Source: Eubacteriales bacterium (GTDB lineage: Bacteria > Bacillota > Clostridia > Christensenellales > UMGS416). From it: 8,626 nt of DNA. Shown here one piece after another: positions 1-6,048 of the stretch. The position numbers and the translations under genes are program-made. A model generated the notes under the pieces. That model made no database searches, was not told the DNA's origin, and saw only the letters and a list, made by a program, of their open reading frames with translations. Positions within the stretch are counted from its first letter, which is position 1. Every line of letters starts with the position of its first letter. The DNA is taken from positions 1 through 8,626 of the forward strand of contig JAQVWW010000028.1 of NCBI GenBank assembly GCA_028709505.1. The letters run 5' to 3'.

Positions 1-1
1 C

Positions 2-820
2 GGCATCGACATCTCCGCCAACGTAATGCGCTATTTTACCGAGTTTTTCCATATCGTTACGTTGCTGGAGACGCCGCAGCTCATCATTCTGATTTTACTG
101 ACGGTGACAACCGTGTATCTGGCCAAAAGAGATGTTACTCTGCTGGGAAAGATGACGCTGCTGGCGGTACCGGTGGTGGTTCTGGTCATCGTGCTAACGT
201 CGCTGTTCTCGCTTAAGCAAGTAAGGCCCGAATACCTGCTGCCGGTGCTCAACCATAGCCCTCGGGAGATAGCCGACGCCTCTTACTCGGCCTTTTGTGC
301 GCCGTTCGGCGCCAGCGTGCTGTTTCTGGGTGTGGCTGATTCCATCAAAAAGAAGGAAAGCCCCTACCGTATCTATCTGACGGGCACGCTGCTGGCGGCG
401 GCGCTGCTGCTGGTGGCCACCATTCGCAACATTCTCATATTGGGCGGGCCGATGTTGTCCATCGAATACTTCCCGTCGTATATTGCCGCCCGCACCATCA
501 ACATAGGTGAATTTTTTGTCCGCATCGAAGGCAGCATTTCTATGAACTTTCTGCTGTCGGGTCTGGTCAAAATCACCATCGCGTTGACGGCTACCGCCCG
601 AGGCATCACAAAGCTTTTTAACCTGCCGGATGAAAAGGCAGTCATGCTGCCGGCGGGACTGCTGTGCATGGCGGTCTGCTCCGTATTTTACAATAGCACC
701 ATGCATATCCAGCATTTTTTTCAATATTACAAGATGTACGCGTCGCTGTTTCAGATTTATTTGCCGATGTTTTTCTGGCTGGCCGGCGAAATCCATGTCA
801 GGCGGCGCTCGTTGGTTTAG
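2..820 (+). CDS. GerAB-type spore germination permease (C-terminal part, 5' end outside window)
   Basis: The reading frame is open from the left edge, so the true start lies outside; about 272 residues are visible, against roughly 365 for the family. It has at least seven hydrophobic segments in the visible part (for example LIILILLTVTTVYLA, a long stretch near TGTLLAAALLLVATIRN, and a last one at MFFWLAGEI). Toward the C-terminal half it shows the hallmark pattern of the GerAB/spore-permease family: FPSYIAARTINIGEFFVRIE, i.e. P-x-Y-x-A-R-x-I-x-I-G-E-F-x-x-R-I-E, followed by further membrane spans. Family knowledge: these APC-type permeases form the B subunit of nutrient germinant receptors in the inner spore membrane, with GerAA-like and GerAC-like partners. 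No partner gene follows, so any partners would be upstream and this is the last gene of its unit. Transcription should end at the hairpin 852-881. The family call is firm; the germinant is unknown. Confidence 0.88.
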   Translation, partial: GIDISANVMRYFTEFFHIVTLLETPQLIILILLTVTTVYLAKRDVTLLGKMTLLAVPVVVLVIVLTSLFSLKQVRPEYLLPVLNHSPREIADASYSAFCAPFGASVLFLGVADSIKKKESPYRIYLTGTLLAAALLLVATIRNILILGGPMLSIEYFPSYIAARTINIGEFFVRIEGSISMNFLLSGLVKITIALTATARGITKLFNLPDEKAVMLPAGLLCMAVCSVFYNSTMHIQHFFQYYKMYASLFQIYLPMFFWLAGEIHVRRRSLV

Positions 821-851
821 ACTGCGTCGATTGCGCTGCTGCTTCAATGAA

Positions 852-881
852 AAAGCCGCCGGCAAAACAGCCGGCGGCTTT
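852..881. terminator. Bidirectional intrinsic terminator between converging genes
   Basis: A perfect 12-bp inverted repeat (852-863 and 870-881, arms AAAGCCGCCGGC and GCCGGCGGCTTT) with a 6-nt loop AAAACA. It has an A tract on the left and a short T tract on the right, so it can work in both directions. It sits between the germination gene's stop (820) and the stop of hcp (896), which suits a shared terminator for two convergent units. Confidence 0.85.
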
Positions 882-895
882 GGGTTTGCGGTGGA

Positions 896-2488
896 TTATC
901 CCAGAATCTTCTTCAGGTCTTCCTCGGCGGTGCTGATGGGCGTGACGTTAAAGTTCTCCACCAGATAGTTGAGCACGTTGGGCGATACGAACGCCGGCAG
1001 CGTGGGCCCCAGATAGATGTTACGGATACCCAGCGACAGCAGCGTCAGCAGGATGCAGACGGCCTTTTGCTCATACCAGGACAGCACCAGCGTCAGCGGC
1101 AGGTCGTTCACGCCGCATTCAAAGGCCTCGGCCAACGCCACCGCCACGCGAATGGCGCTGTAGGCGTCGTTGCACTGGCCCATATCCATAATGCGGGGCA
1201 GGCCGCCGATTTCGCCCAAGTCCAGGTCGTTGAAGCGGTATTTGCCGCAGGCCAACGTCAGGATGACGGTGTCGGCCGGCGTCTTCTGCACGAACTCGGT
1301 ATAGTAGTTGCGGCCGGGCTTGGCGCCGTCGCAGCCGCCCACCAGGAAGAAATGGCGGATGGCGCCGGCCTTAACCGCGTCGATTACCGTATCGGCCACC
1401 GAAAGAACGGTACCGCGGCCAAAGCCGGTGGTCACCTCTTTACCGCCGTTGATACCGGTCAGCACCGTGTCGGCCTCGTAGCCGCCCAGCTCCAGCGCCT
1501 TTTCGATGACCGGAGTAAAGTCGCGGTCTTCGCCGATGTGTACCATGCCGGGATAGGCCACTACGCCGGTGGTAAAGATGCGGTCACGATAGCTGTCGCG
1601 TACCGGCATTAAGCAGTTGGTGGTGAACAGCACCGGGCCGGGAATGTTGGCAAATTCCTTCTGCTGGTTCTGCCAGGCGGTGCCAAAGTTGCCCTTTAGG
1701 TGCGGGTATTCCTTAAGCTTGGGATACGCATGGGCCGGCAGCATCTCGCCATGGGTGTAGACGTTGATGCCTTTGCCCGCCGTTTGATCCAGCAGCAGCT
1801 TTAGGTCGTACAGATCGTGGCCGGTTATCACAATAAACGGGCCTTTTTCGATGGTCATCGGCACCGTAGTAGGCACCGGCGTGCCGTAGGTTTCGGTGTT
1901 GGCGCGGTCCAGAAGCTCCATGCAGGTCAAATTGACGGTACCGGTTTCCATCACCAGCGGCAGCAGCTCGTCCATGCCGTAGTCTTCGCCCAGCGCAAAC
2001 ATGCCCTTGTAGAAAAAATCGTTTACGGTGGCGTCGCTGTAGCCCAGCACCAAGGCATGGTAGGCGTAGGCGGCCATGCCGCGCAGGCCCAGCAGAATCA
2101 GCGTCTTGAGCGAGCGCACATCTTCGGCGTCTTCCCACAGCTTGGCCATGTCGTAATCGTCTGCGCAGGCGGCGCTGCAGGCGCTGCAGCCGCTCTTGCC
2201 CATCAGCGCCTCTTTGGCGGCGTGGACGGCGTCCACGTGGGCCTGTACGGCTTCATCATCAAAGTTCACGTTGGTGATGGTGGTAAACAGCGCTTCCATC
2301 ATCACGCGGTGCGTCTCGTCGGTGGGCGTATGGACGCGGGCGGCGCGGGCCAAACCCACCAGCGCGCCGGTCAGGTTATCCTGCAGGTTGGCGGTGTCGG
2401 CCTGCTTGCCGCATACGCCGGCCTTGCCGGTGCAGCCGGCGCCTTTGGCCGTCTGTTCACATTGAAAGCAAAACATTTGGTGATTCAT
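896..2488 (-). CDS. hcp: Hybrid-cluster protein (Hcp; NO reductase / hydroxylamine reductase)
   Basis: 530 aa. Hcp is a cytoplasmic iron-sulfur protein, historically assayed as hydroxylamine reductase and now thought to reduce nitric oxide or act in protein S-nitrosylation. All expected cluster ligands are visible. The N-terminal cubane motif is C7-x2-C10-x8-C19-x6-C26 (MFCFQCEQT...). The hybrid 4Fe-2S-2O cluster ligands are H224 (TGHDL), E248 (THGEM), C292 (TTNCLMP), C386 (VGGCDGAKPGR), C414 (LACGKYRFND), C439 (MGQCNDA), and E473 with K475 (WYEQKAV). The start chosen is the ATG at 2488, preceded by GGGAGGG (2500-2494); 19 further in-frame codons upstream lack the family pattern and would overlap the ferredoxin stop. 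Cysteines C101, C104 and C108 make an extra motif of unknown role. It is the last gene of a four-gene operon, 23 nt after the ferredoxin, and runs into the terminator at 852-881. Confidence 0.97.
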   Translation of the reverse strand: MNHQMFCFQCEQTAKGAGCTGKAGVCGKQADTANLQDNLTGALVGLARAARVHTPTDETHRVMMEALFTTITNVNFDDEAVQAHVDAVHAAKEALMGKSGCSACSAACADDYDMAKLWEDAEDVRSLKTLILLGLRGMAAYAYHALVLGYSDATVNDFFYKGMFALGEDYGMDELLPLVMETGTVNLTCMELLDRANTETYGTPVPTTVPMTIEKGPFIVITGHDLYDLKLLLDQTAGKGINVYTHGEMLPAHAYPKLKEYPHLKGNFGTAWQNQQKEFANIPGPVLFTTNCLMPVRDSYRDRIFTTGVVAYPGMVHIGEDRDFTPVIEKALELGGYEADTVLTGINGGKEVTTGFGRGTVLSVADTVIDAVKAGAIRHFFLVGGCDGAKPGRNYYTEFVQKTPADTVILTLACGKYRFNDLDLGEIGGLPRIMDMGQCNDAYSAIRVAVALAEAFECGVNDLPLTLVLSWYEQKAVCILLTLLSLGIRNIYLGPTLPAFVSPNVLNYLVENFNVTPISTAEEDLKKILG

Positions 2489-2511
2489 TCTTTCCCTCCC
2501 TAAAACTACCT

Positions 2512-2697
2512 TTATTCTTCTACATGTATAACCGAAACCGGGCACTCCTCGGCGGCCTGTTGGGCGCCGTCGGCGTATTGCGGATCTTCGGATATCACTT
2601 CGGCCAAACCATCGTCAGCCATAGCAAATACTTCGGGGCAAAGCGACGCGCAAAGTCCGCAGCCAATGCAACCCGAGCGGTCAATGGTTACCTTCAT
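2512..2697 (-). CDS. Small single-cluster [4Fe-4S] ferredoxin
   Basis: 61 aa. Ligands for one [4Fe-4S] cluster are C10, C13, C16 (CIGCGLC) and the remote C52 of the ECP motif. C20 (SLCPEVF) is a fifth cysteine. In similar 60-residue ferredoxins such as that of Thermotoga, the residue at this place pairs with a second Cys in a disulfide; here the likely partner position is not Cys (ADGAQQAAEEC), so C20 should be free. The protein is acidic, as expected of a soluble electron carrier. The start is the ATG at 2697, with AAAGGAG just upstream; 12 further in-frame codons upstream are not part of the fold. It lies between the cupin (19 nt upstream) and hcp (23 nt downstream), so it is the natural candidate for the electron donor to Hcp; that pairing is inferred from position only. 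Confidence 0.93.
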   Translation of the reverse strand: MKVTIDRSGCIGCGLCASLCPEVFAMADDGLAEVISEDPQYADGAQQAAEECPVSVIHVEE

Positions 2698-2716
2698 GGC
2701 AGTCTCCTTTCTTGCG

Positions 2717-3058
2717 TTACGCTGAAAATACAACGGTCAGCATCATTTTAAAATCCTCTTCGGCAAATACCGTATGAGGTTTTTGAGCAGGCATTACCAG
2801 CACCTCGCCGGCGCTTACGCGATAATCCACGCCGTCCACAGTAAAGCGGCCCACGCCTTCTATGACGTTGGCCAGCGTATCGCCCCGGGAGTCGTAGGGG
2901 CCGATCGCTCCGCCTTTGGCGAAGGCAAAGAGCGTCAGGCTCAGCGCACTGGTTTGAGACAGCGTCTTGCTGACAACCTGGCCCGGCAGCGTGCGCACCT
3001 GCCCGGCCAGCGCCAGCACCTTTTCGTGCGGAATATTTTTAATATACACGTTTTTCAC
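2717..3058 (-). CDS. Small single-domain cupin protein
   Basis: 113 aa from a GTG start. The cupin barrel is read from the stretch at residues 53-96: motif 1 region GPYDSRGDTLANVIEGVGRF, then the turn VDG, then motif 2, G84-EVLVMP-AQKPH95. Family knowledge: many cupins bind a metal through His/Glu of both motifs. Here motif 2 keeps its His (H95), but motif 1 has Tyr-Asp-Ser in place of the usual H-x-H, so metal binding may be weak or use other residues. The start was chosen on spacing: the AGGAG at 3073-3069 overlaps the upstream stop codon and lies 10 nt from GTG 3058, but only 1 nt from an in-frame TTG at 3067. It is the second gene of the redox operon. Substrate and role are unknown; a stress-related sensor or protective role is conceivable. 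Confidence 0.85.
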   Translation of the reverse strand: MKNVYIKNIPHEKVLALAGQVRTLPGQVVSKTLSQTSALSLTLFAFAKGGAIGPYDSRGDTLANVIEGVGRFTVDGVDYRVSAGEVLVMPAQKPHTVFAEEDFKMMLTVVFSA

Positions 3059-3068
3059 CGCGAGCAAT

Positions 3069-3073
3069 CTCCT
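3069..3073 (-). promoter_or_regulatory. Ribosome binding site deciding the cupin start
   Basis: AGGAG on the minus strand, overlapping the TAG stop of the upstream gene (3074-3072), so translation of the two genes is probably coupled. Distance to GTG 3058 is 10 nt; distance to TTG 3067 is 1 nt, too short for initiation. This supports the shorter protein. Confidence 0.65.
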
Positions 3074-3776
3074 AATCCAATATTCTGCCGTCGGTGGACA
3101 CGGTCACCACCTGCCAGGGAATCATTTTGCCGCTGTTCTGCAGGGCGGTGGTGGCGGCGTGTACGATGCCGCCGCAGCAAGGCACCTCCATACGCACGAT
3201 TGTGACGCTCTTGATGGCGTTCTGGCGCAGTATCTCGGTGAGCTTCTGGCTATAGTCGCCGGCGTCCAGCTTGGGGCAGCCGATGATGGCGATGCGGTTG
3301 CGGATGAATTCCTCGTGGAAATTTCCGTAGGCAAAAGCGGTACAGTCGGCGGCGATGAGCAGGTTGGCGTTATCAAAATACGGCGCGGGCACCGGCACCA
3401 GCTTGATCTGCACCGGCCACTGCATCAGCTCGCTGTGGGCCGCGTGGGGCGCCTGGCACGCCTGGTGCGCCGGCTGACCGGGCCGCATCGAGCGGGCGGC
3501 GCTGCCGGGGCAGCCGCCGGCGCAGGGCGCTGCGCTGCGCTGCGCCAGATGCGCATCTACCGCCGCTTGATCGTAAGCCGCCGCCTCGCGCTCTTCAAAG
3601 GCGATGGCGCCGGTGGGGCAAGCCGGCAGGCAATCGCCCAGGCCGTCGCAGTAGTCGTCACGGATAAGCTTGGCCTTTCCCTCTACCATGGCGATGGCTC
3701 CTTCGTGGCAGGCCTGGGCGCACAGCCCGCAGCCGTTGCACAGTTCTTCGTCGATTTTAATGATGGTACGTAACAT
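3072..3776 (-). CDS. Dicluster ferredoxin-domain protein with Cys-rich C-terminal domain
   Basis: 234 aa, first gene of the operon. Residues 1-60 form a bacterial ferredoxin domain: C13-x2-C16-x2-C19-x3-C23, then C43-x5-C49-x3-C53-P. In the second motif, position 46, where the second Cys would stand, is Leu (CDGLGDCLPACP), so one cluster has only three Cys ligands and may be [3Fe-4S] or have an open iron site. Residues 85-108 are a linker with C85, C89 (CAGGCPGSAARS) and C107. Residues 117-234 form a second, unnamed domain with C145 (AADCTAFAYG), C167 (IGCPKLD) and a C200-C201 pair (VPCCGG). I recognise this arrangement from anaerobes, where it sits near hcp, but I know of no assigned reaction; electron transfer is inferred. 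The start ATG 3776 has GGGAGGGG upstream. No membrane segments are seen. Confidence 0.88.
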   Translation of the reverse strand: MLRTIIKIDEELCNGCGLCAQACHEGAIAMVEGKAKLIRDDYCDGLGDCLPACPTGAIAFEEREAAAYDQAAVDAHLAQRSAAPCAGGCPGSAARSMRPGQPAHQACQAPHAAHSELMQWPVQIKLVPVPAPYFDNANLLIAADCTAFAYGNFHEEFIRNRIAIIGCPKLDAGDYSQKLTEILRQNAIKSVTIVRMEVPCCGGIVHAATTALQNSGKMIPWQVVTVSTDGRILD

Positions 3777-3800
3777 ATCGTTTCCCCTCCCATAATGCCG

Positions 3801-3812
3801 CGGCCCGGGCCG
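3801..3812. repeat. GC-only 12-bp perfect palindrome in the redox-operon leader
   Basis: CGGCCCGGGCCG reads the same on both strands. It is flanked by TGCC (3796-3799) and GGCA (3813-3816), so the pairing extends with one bulged G (3800). It lies about 25 nt upstream of the ATG at 3776. If transcribed it would form a very stable hairpin in the 5' leader of the operon; as DNA it could be an operator. Which of these applies cannot be told from sequence. Confidence 0.55.
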
Positions 3813-3850
3813 GGCACGCTATTGTCTTTTGTTGCGCTGCCATCCTTCCT

Positions 3851-3859
3851 ATTTTACCA
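3851..3859 (-). promoter_or_regulatory. Candidate extended -10 promoter of the redox operon
   Basis: On the minus strand the sequence reads TGGTAAAAT: a TG-N extension followed by TAAAAT, a good match to an extended -10 element. No good -35 box lies 17 nt upstream, which would suit activator dependence. Transcription would start near 3844, giving a leader of about 67 nt that contains the GC palindrome. An 8-bp palindrome TTTGCAAA (3864-3871) lies just upstream of the -10. Confidence 0.4.
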
Positions 3860-3891
3860 GATCTTTGCAAATTTATCCCGGCAGCGGCTCA

Positions 3892-3920
3892 TTGACTTTT
3901 CGCCCTTATTCTATTATGCT
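3892..3920 (+). promoter_or_regulatory. Candidate sigma-A promoter of the Crp/Fnr regulator
   Basis: TTGACT (3892-3897) is followed after 17 nt by TATGCT (3915-3920). A second -10-like hexamer, TATTAT, lies at 3912-3917 but at a short 14-nt spacing. Transcription would start near 3927, just before the dyad at 3935-3950. Confidence 0.5.
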
Positions 3921-3934
3921 TTTACCCAATAATC

Positions 3935-3950
3935 TGTTGTTTTTACAACA
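3935..3950. promoter_or_regulatory. Crp/Fnr-type operator dyad upstream of the regulator gene
   Basis: A perfect inverted repeat, TGTTGT-TTTT-ACAACA: two 6-bp arms with a 4-nt spacer, the spacing used by FNR-like dimers. It lies downstream of the predicted transcription start and 14 nt before the ATG of the regulator, so a bound dimer would block transcription; negative autoregulation is the simplest reading. No second full copy is found in the divergent redox promoter. Confidence 0.6.
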
Positions 3951-3964
3951 CGTGAGGAGTAAAC

Positions 3965-4639
3965 ATGGAAAACGCACTGTTATCGCTGCGCAGTTGCCGG
4001 CTGTTTGCCGATATTGCGCCCGACGACCTGCAAACTCTGCTGCACTGCCTGGCGGCGCGCAGGGTAATCTGCCCAAAGAACAGCTTTATTCTTTCGGCCG
4101 GCGATGCCGCGGGCCACATGGGCGTCGTGCTGTCGGGCAGCGCGCAGGTGATGAAGGAAGATTTCTGGGGCAACCGCTCTATTTTAACACATTTATGCCC
4201 CGGTGAGCTGTTCGGCGAGTCTTTTTCGTGCGCCGGAATTGATCGGATACCCGTCAATGTTGTGGCTGTGGAAAAGACTGAAGTGCTGCTGGTGGATTAC
4301 CGAAAAATTTTCACCACCTGCACGTCCGCCTGCGCTTTTCACAACCAGCTTATCCGGAACATGGTCAAGATACTGGCCGACAAGAACATCCTGCTGACGC
4401 AGAAAATGGAACATATCACCCAGCGCACCACGCGGGAAAAGCTGTTGTCGTACCTATCCTCCCAGGCGCAGCGCGCCGGCAGCAACACGTTTACCATCCC
4501 CTTTAACCGGCAAGAGCTGGCCGATTATCTATCGGTGGATCGCAGCGCCATGTCCGGCGAGCTGGGCCGCATGCGTGACGAAGGCATTGTACGCTTTGAC
4601 CGCAGCCTGTTCCGTCTGGCCGACCGCCGCCAGATTTAA
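3965..4639 (+). CDS. Crp/Fnr-family transcriptional regulator (HcpR-like by context)
   Basis: 224 aa, the usual length of the family. Residues about 12-115 form the cyclic-nucleotide-binding-type effector barrel, with the turn PGELFGESF at 79-87. A dimerisation helix follows (about 122-155). The C-terminal winged helix-turn-helix contains FNRQELADYLSVDRSAMSGE and continues to LGRMRDEGIVRF, the typical HTH_CRP signature. Cysteines are at 11, 28, 36, 78, 89, 119 and 123, but there is no N-terminal FNR-type four-Cys motif, so an iron-sulfur sensor like E. coli FNR is not supported. The start ATG 3965 has TGAGGAG 5 nt upstream. It is divergent from the hcp operon; regulators of this class next to hcp (HcpR) control hcp in clostridia and sulfate reducers, so the same target is inferred. 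The effector (NO, heme or other) is unknown. Confidence 0.92.
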   Translation: MENALLSLRSCRLFADIAPDDLQTLLHCLAARRVICPKNSFILSAGDAAGHMGVVLSGSAQVMKEDFWGNRSILTHLCPGELFGESFSCAGIDRIPVNVVAVEKTEVLLVDYRKIFTTCTSACAFHNQLIRNMVKILADKNILLTQKMEHITQRTTREKLLSYLSSQAQRAGSNTFTIPFNRQELADYLSVDRSAMSGELGRMRDEGIVRFDRSLFRLADRRQI

Positions 4640-4926
4640 CGGTTGCTGGAATCCACCCCCTGGGAGATGTCCAGTATCTCGGCGGTGCTCAAGCCCAGAT
4701 CGCCGATGGGATTGCGTATGGCGTCGACGGTGGGATAGCTGCGCGCAATATCGGCGCGCATCTCGTCGTCGGCAGCGGCGCTGCGGACGGCATTGTGCGC
4801 CATACCGCTTTGCACAATGGGATAACCGGTATTGGGGGACAGCGTACCGGCTTTGAGCCGGTACTTTTGGGCGATTTGTTCGTTGATGCGCACTTTTCCT
4901 CGCTGCGTTTGCAGATATATCGGCAT
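4636..4926 (-). CDS. Hypothetical 96-aa protein, no recognised family
   Basis: I do not recognise this protein. The start ATG 4926 has AAAGGA about 9 nt upstream; the frame stays open for 55 more codons upstream, but that part is poor in typical protein pattern and probably is leader. It begins MPIYLQTQRGKVRINEQIAQ, a short basic N-terminal part likely to hold strand and helix, and continues with a Pro/Gly turn (LSPNTGYPIV), a helix-prone acidic middle (AAADDEMRADIARSYP) and a C-terminal segment LGLSTAEILDISQG. It has no signal peptide, membrane span, cysteine or metal motif. Its stop overlaps the stop of the convergent regulator gene: the TTAA at 4636-4639 supplies the last bases of both. 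Codon use is similar to its neighbours. That it is a real gene rests on the RBS, the snug fit between neighbours and its protein-like composition. Confidence 0.6.
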   Translation of the reverse strand: MPIYLQTQRGKVRINEQIAQKYRLKAGTLSPNTGYPIVQSGMAHNAVRSAAADDEMRADIARSYPTVDAIRNPIGDLGLSTAEILDISQGVDSSNR

Positions 4927-5160
4927 AATGGAGAATCCTTTCACCTTTTTTCTACTTTGCCTAGCGGTGAAAAGTTTGATACTGGCATTGTCTTCCCGCC
5001 TGCTTTTTCCAGCAAAAGGCTGCGTCTTGGGATCGAGATGGTCTCCAGTAGAAAACGACGGGTTTTCGTTATTTCCCGGCGTCTTTCGCACCTGTCGCTT
5101 AAGCGGGGAAGAATATTTTTTAACTCAAAAATTAAACCGTAGAGGGTTTTTTGACGCTCT
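4927..5160 (-). other. Long leader of the 96-aa gene with several inverted repeats
   Basis: No gene is seen here. Read on the minus strand toward the ATG at 4926, it holds three possible stems in order: GACGCCGGG against CCCGTCG near 5082-5054; TACTGG (5050-5045) against CCAGTA (4985-4980), enclosing a smaller TGCT/AGCA and GCC/GGC hairpin with a bulge; and TTTCACC (4972-4966) against GGTGAAA (4945-4939), the last of which runs into the AAAGGA Shine-Dalgarno. I compared it by eye with the conserved cores of several riboswitch classes (c-di-GMP-I and -II, glutamine, ykkC-type, FMN, SAM) and found no match. No convincing promoter was found. Confidence 0.35.
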
Positions 5161-5184
5161 AAAAGGCCGCTTATGCGGCCTTTT
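5161..5184 (-). terminator. Intrinsic terminator downstream of the ZIP gene
   Basis: A perfect 10-bp stem, AAAAGGCCGC against GCGGCCTTTT, with a 4-nt loop TTAT. On the minus strand the right arm ends in TTTT, and the hairpin lies 47 nt beyond the ZIP gene's stop. It separates that unit from the 96-aa gene. Confidence 0.85.
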
Positions 5185-5231
5185 ATGCGTTTTTATCCAT
5201 ATAATACGGGCCGCCACAACGCCGGCGGGCG

Positions 5232-6041
5232 CTATCCCAATCCCACGTCCAGCACCATCATCACGGCAAAACCCAGCATCGTGCCGATGGTGGCGATGTC
5301 CGAGTTGCCGCTGGATTGGGCCTCGGGGATAAGCTCTTCCACCACCACGTATATCATAGCGCCGGCGGCAAAGGCCAGCGCATAGGGCAAAATGGGCTGC
5401 ATCGCCCATACCGCCGCCGCGCCCAGCACGCCGGCTATCGGCTCTACCAGGCCCGAAGCCTGACCGTACCAAAAGCTCTTGCTGCGCGAGACGCCTTCGC
5501 GCCGCAGCGGAATGGACACCGCCGCGCCTTCGGGGAAGTTCTGCAGGCCGATGCCCACCGCCAGCGCCGCCGCGCCGGCCACCGTAGCCGACGGAAAACC
5601 AGCCGCCGCCGCGCCAAAGGCCACGCCTACGGCCAATCCCTCGGGTATGTTGTGCAGCGTGATGGCCGTCACCAGCAGCACACTGCGCTTCCAGTGGGTC
5701 TTGATGCCTTCCGCCTTTTCGGTGGATACTCCCAGGTGCACGTGGGGAAGAATGCTGTCGGCCAGCTTTAAAAACCCGCCGCCCAGCAAAAAGCCGATAA
5801 GCGGCGCCAGCCAGGGCAGCTGCCCGGCGGCTTCGGACATCTCGATGGCCGGCGCCAGCAGCGACCAAAAGCTGGCGGCTATCATAACACCGGCGGCAAA
5901 GCCCAGCATGGAATCCAACACCTTGCGGTGAATGGTCTTGAAAAAGAACACCAGCGCGGCGCCCGCCGCCGTCATAAACCACGTAAAGCAAGTGGCCGCC
6001 AGCGCCTGGGCCATCGGGTTTAGCCCGCTAAACCACATCAT
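5232..6041 (-). CDS. ZIP-family divalent metal transporter (GufA/ZIP11-like)
   Basis: 269 aa with about eight membrane spans. The family signatures are in the central spans: H130-N-I-P-E-G135 in span 4 and Q167-N-F-P-E-G172 in span 5, which form the binuclear metal site, plus VVVEELIPE (232-240) in a late span. The pair HNIPEG plus QNFPEG points to the GufA/ZIP11 subgroup rather than ZupT proper. A short His-containing loop (LPHVHLGVS, 98-106) lies between spans 3 and 4. ZIP proteins bring Zn2+ and sometimes Fe2+ or Mn2+ into the cytoplasm, usually without ATP. The start is the first of two adjacent ATGs at 6041, placed 8 nt after GGGAGG; an ATG eight codons earlier has a weaker GGGAGA placed too close. 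It has its own promoter (6133-6105) and terminator (5161-5184). Metal preference cannot be settled from sequence. Confidence 0.93.
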   Translation of the reverse strand: MMWFSGLNPMAQALAATCFTWFMTAAGAALVFFFKTIHRKVLDSMLGFAAGVMIAASFWSLLAPAIEMSEAAGQLPWLAPLIGFLLGGGFLKLADSILPHVHLGVSTEKAEGIKTHWKRSVLLVTAITLHNIPEGLAVGVAFGAAAAGFPSATVAGAAALAVGIGLQNFPEGAAVSIPLRREGVSRSKSFWYGQASGLVEPIAGVLGAAAVWAMQPILPYALAFAAGAMIYVVVEELIPEAQSSGNSDIATIGTMLGFAVMMVLDVGLG

Positions 6042-6048
6042 CCAAAAT

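Noticed and set aside
194..865. Minus-strand open frame opposite the germination permease
   Set aside because: Low-complexity Arg/Gln/His composition, no RBS, and it would run through the terminator stem; a shadow of the real gene.
1067..2503. Long plus-strand open frames opposite hcp
   Set aside because: They are rich in His, Gln, Gly and Ala without any family pattern, as expected from the antisense of a G+C-rich gene; hcp itself has all its ligands.
3815..3836. Possible second regulator site (TTGTCTTTTGTTG) in the redox-operon leader
   Set aside because: It resembles one half of the TGTTGT dyad as a direct rather than inverted repeat; no ACAACA arm is present.
4927..5091. Longer version of the 96-aa protein starting 55 codons upstream
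   Set aside because: The ATG at 5091 has no good RBS, the extra residues lack protein-like pattern, and the ATG at 4926 has AAAGGA in front.
5125..5991. Second minus-strand open frame within the ZIP gene
   Set aside because: Arg/Gly-rich composition with no membrane pattern or family motif; a shifted frame of the ZIP gene.
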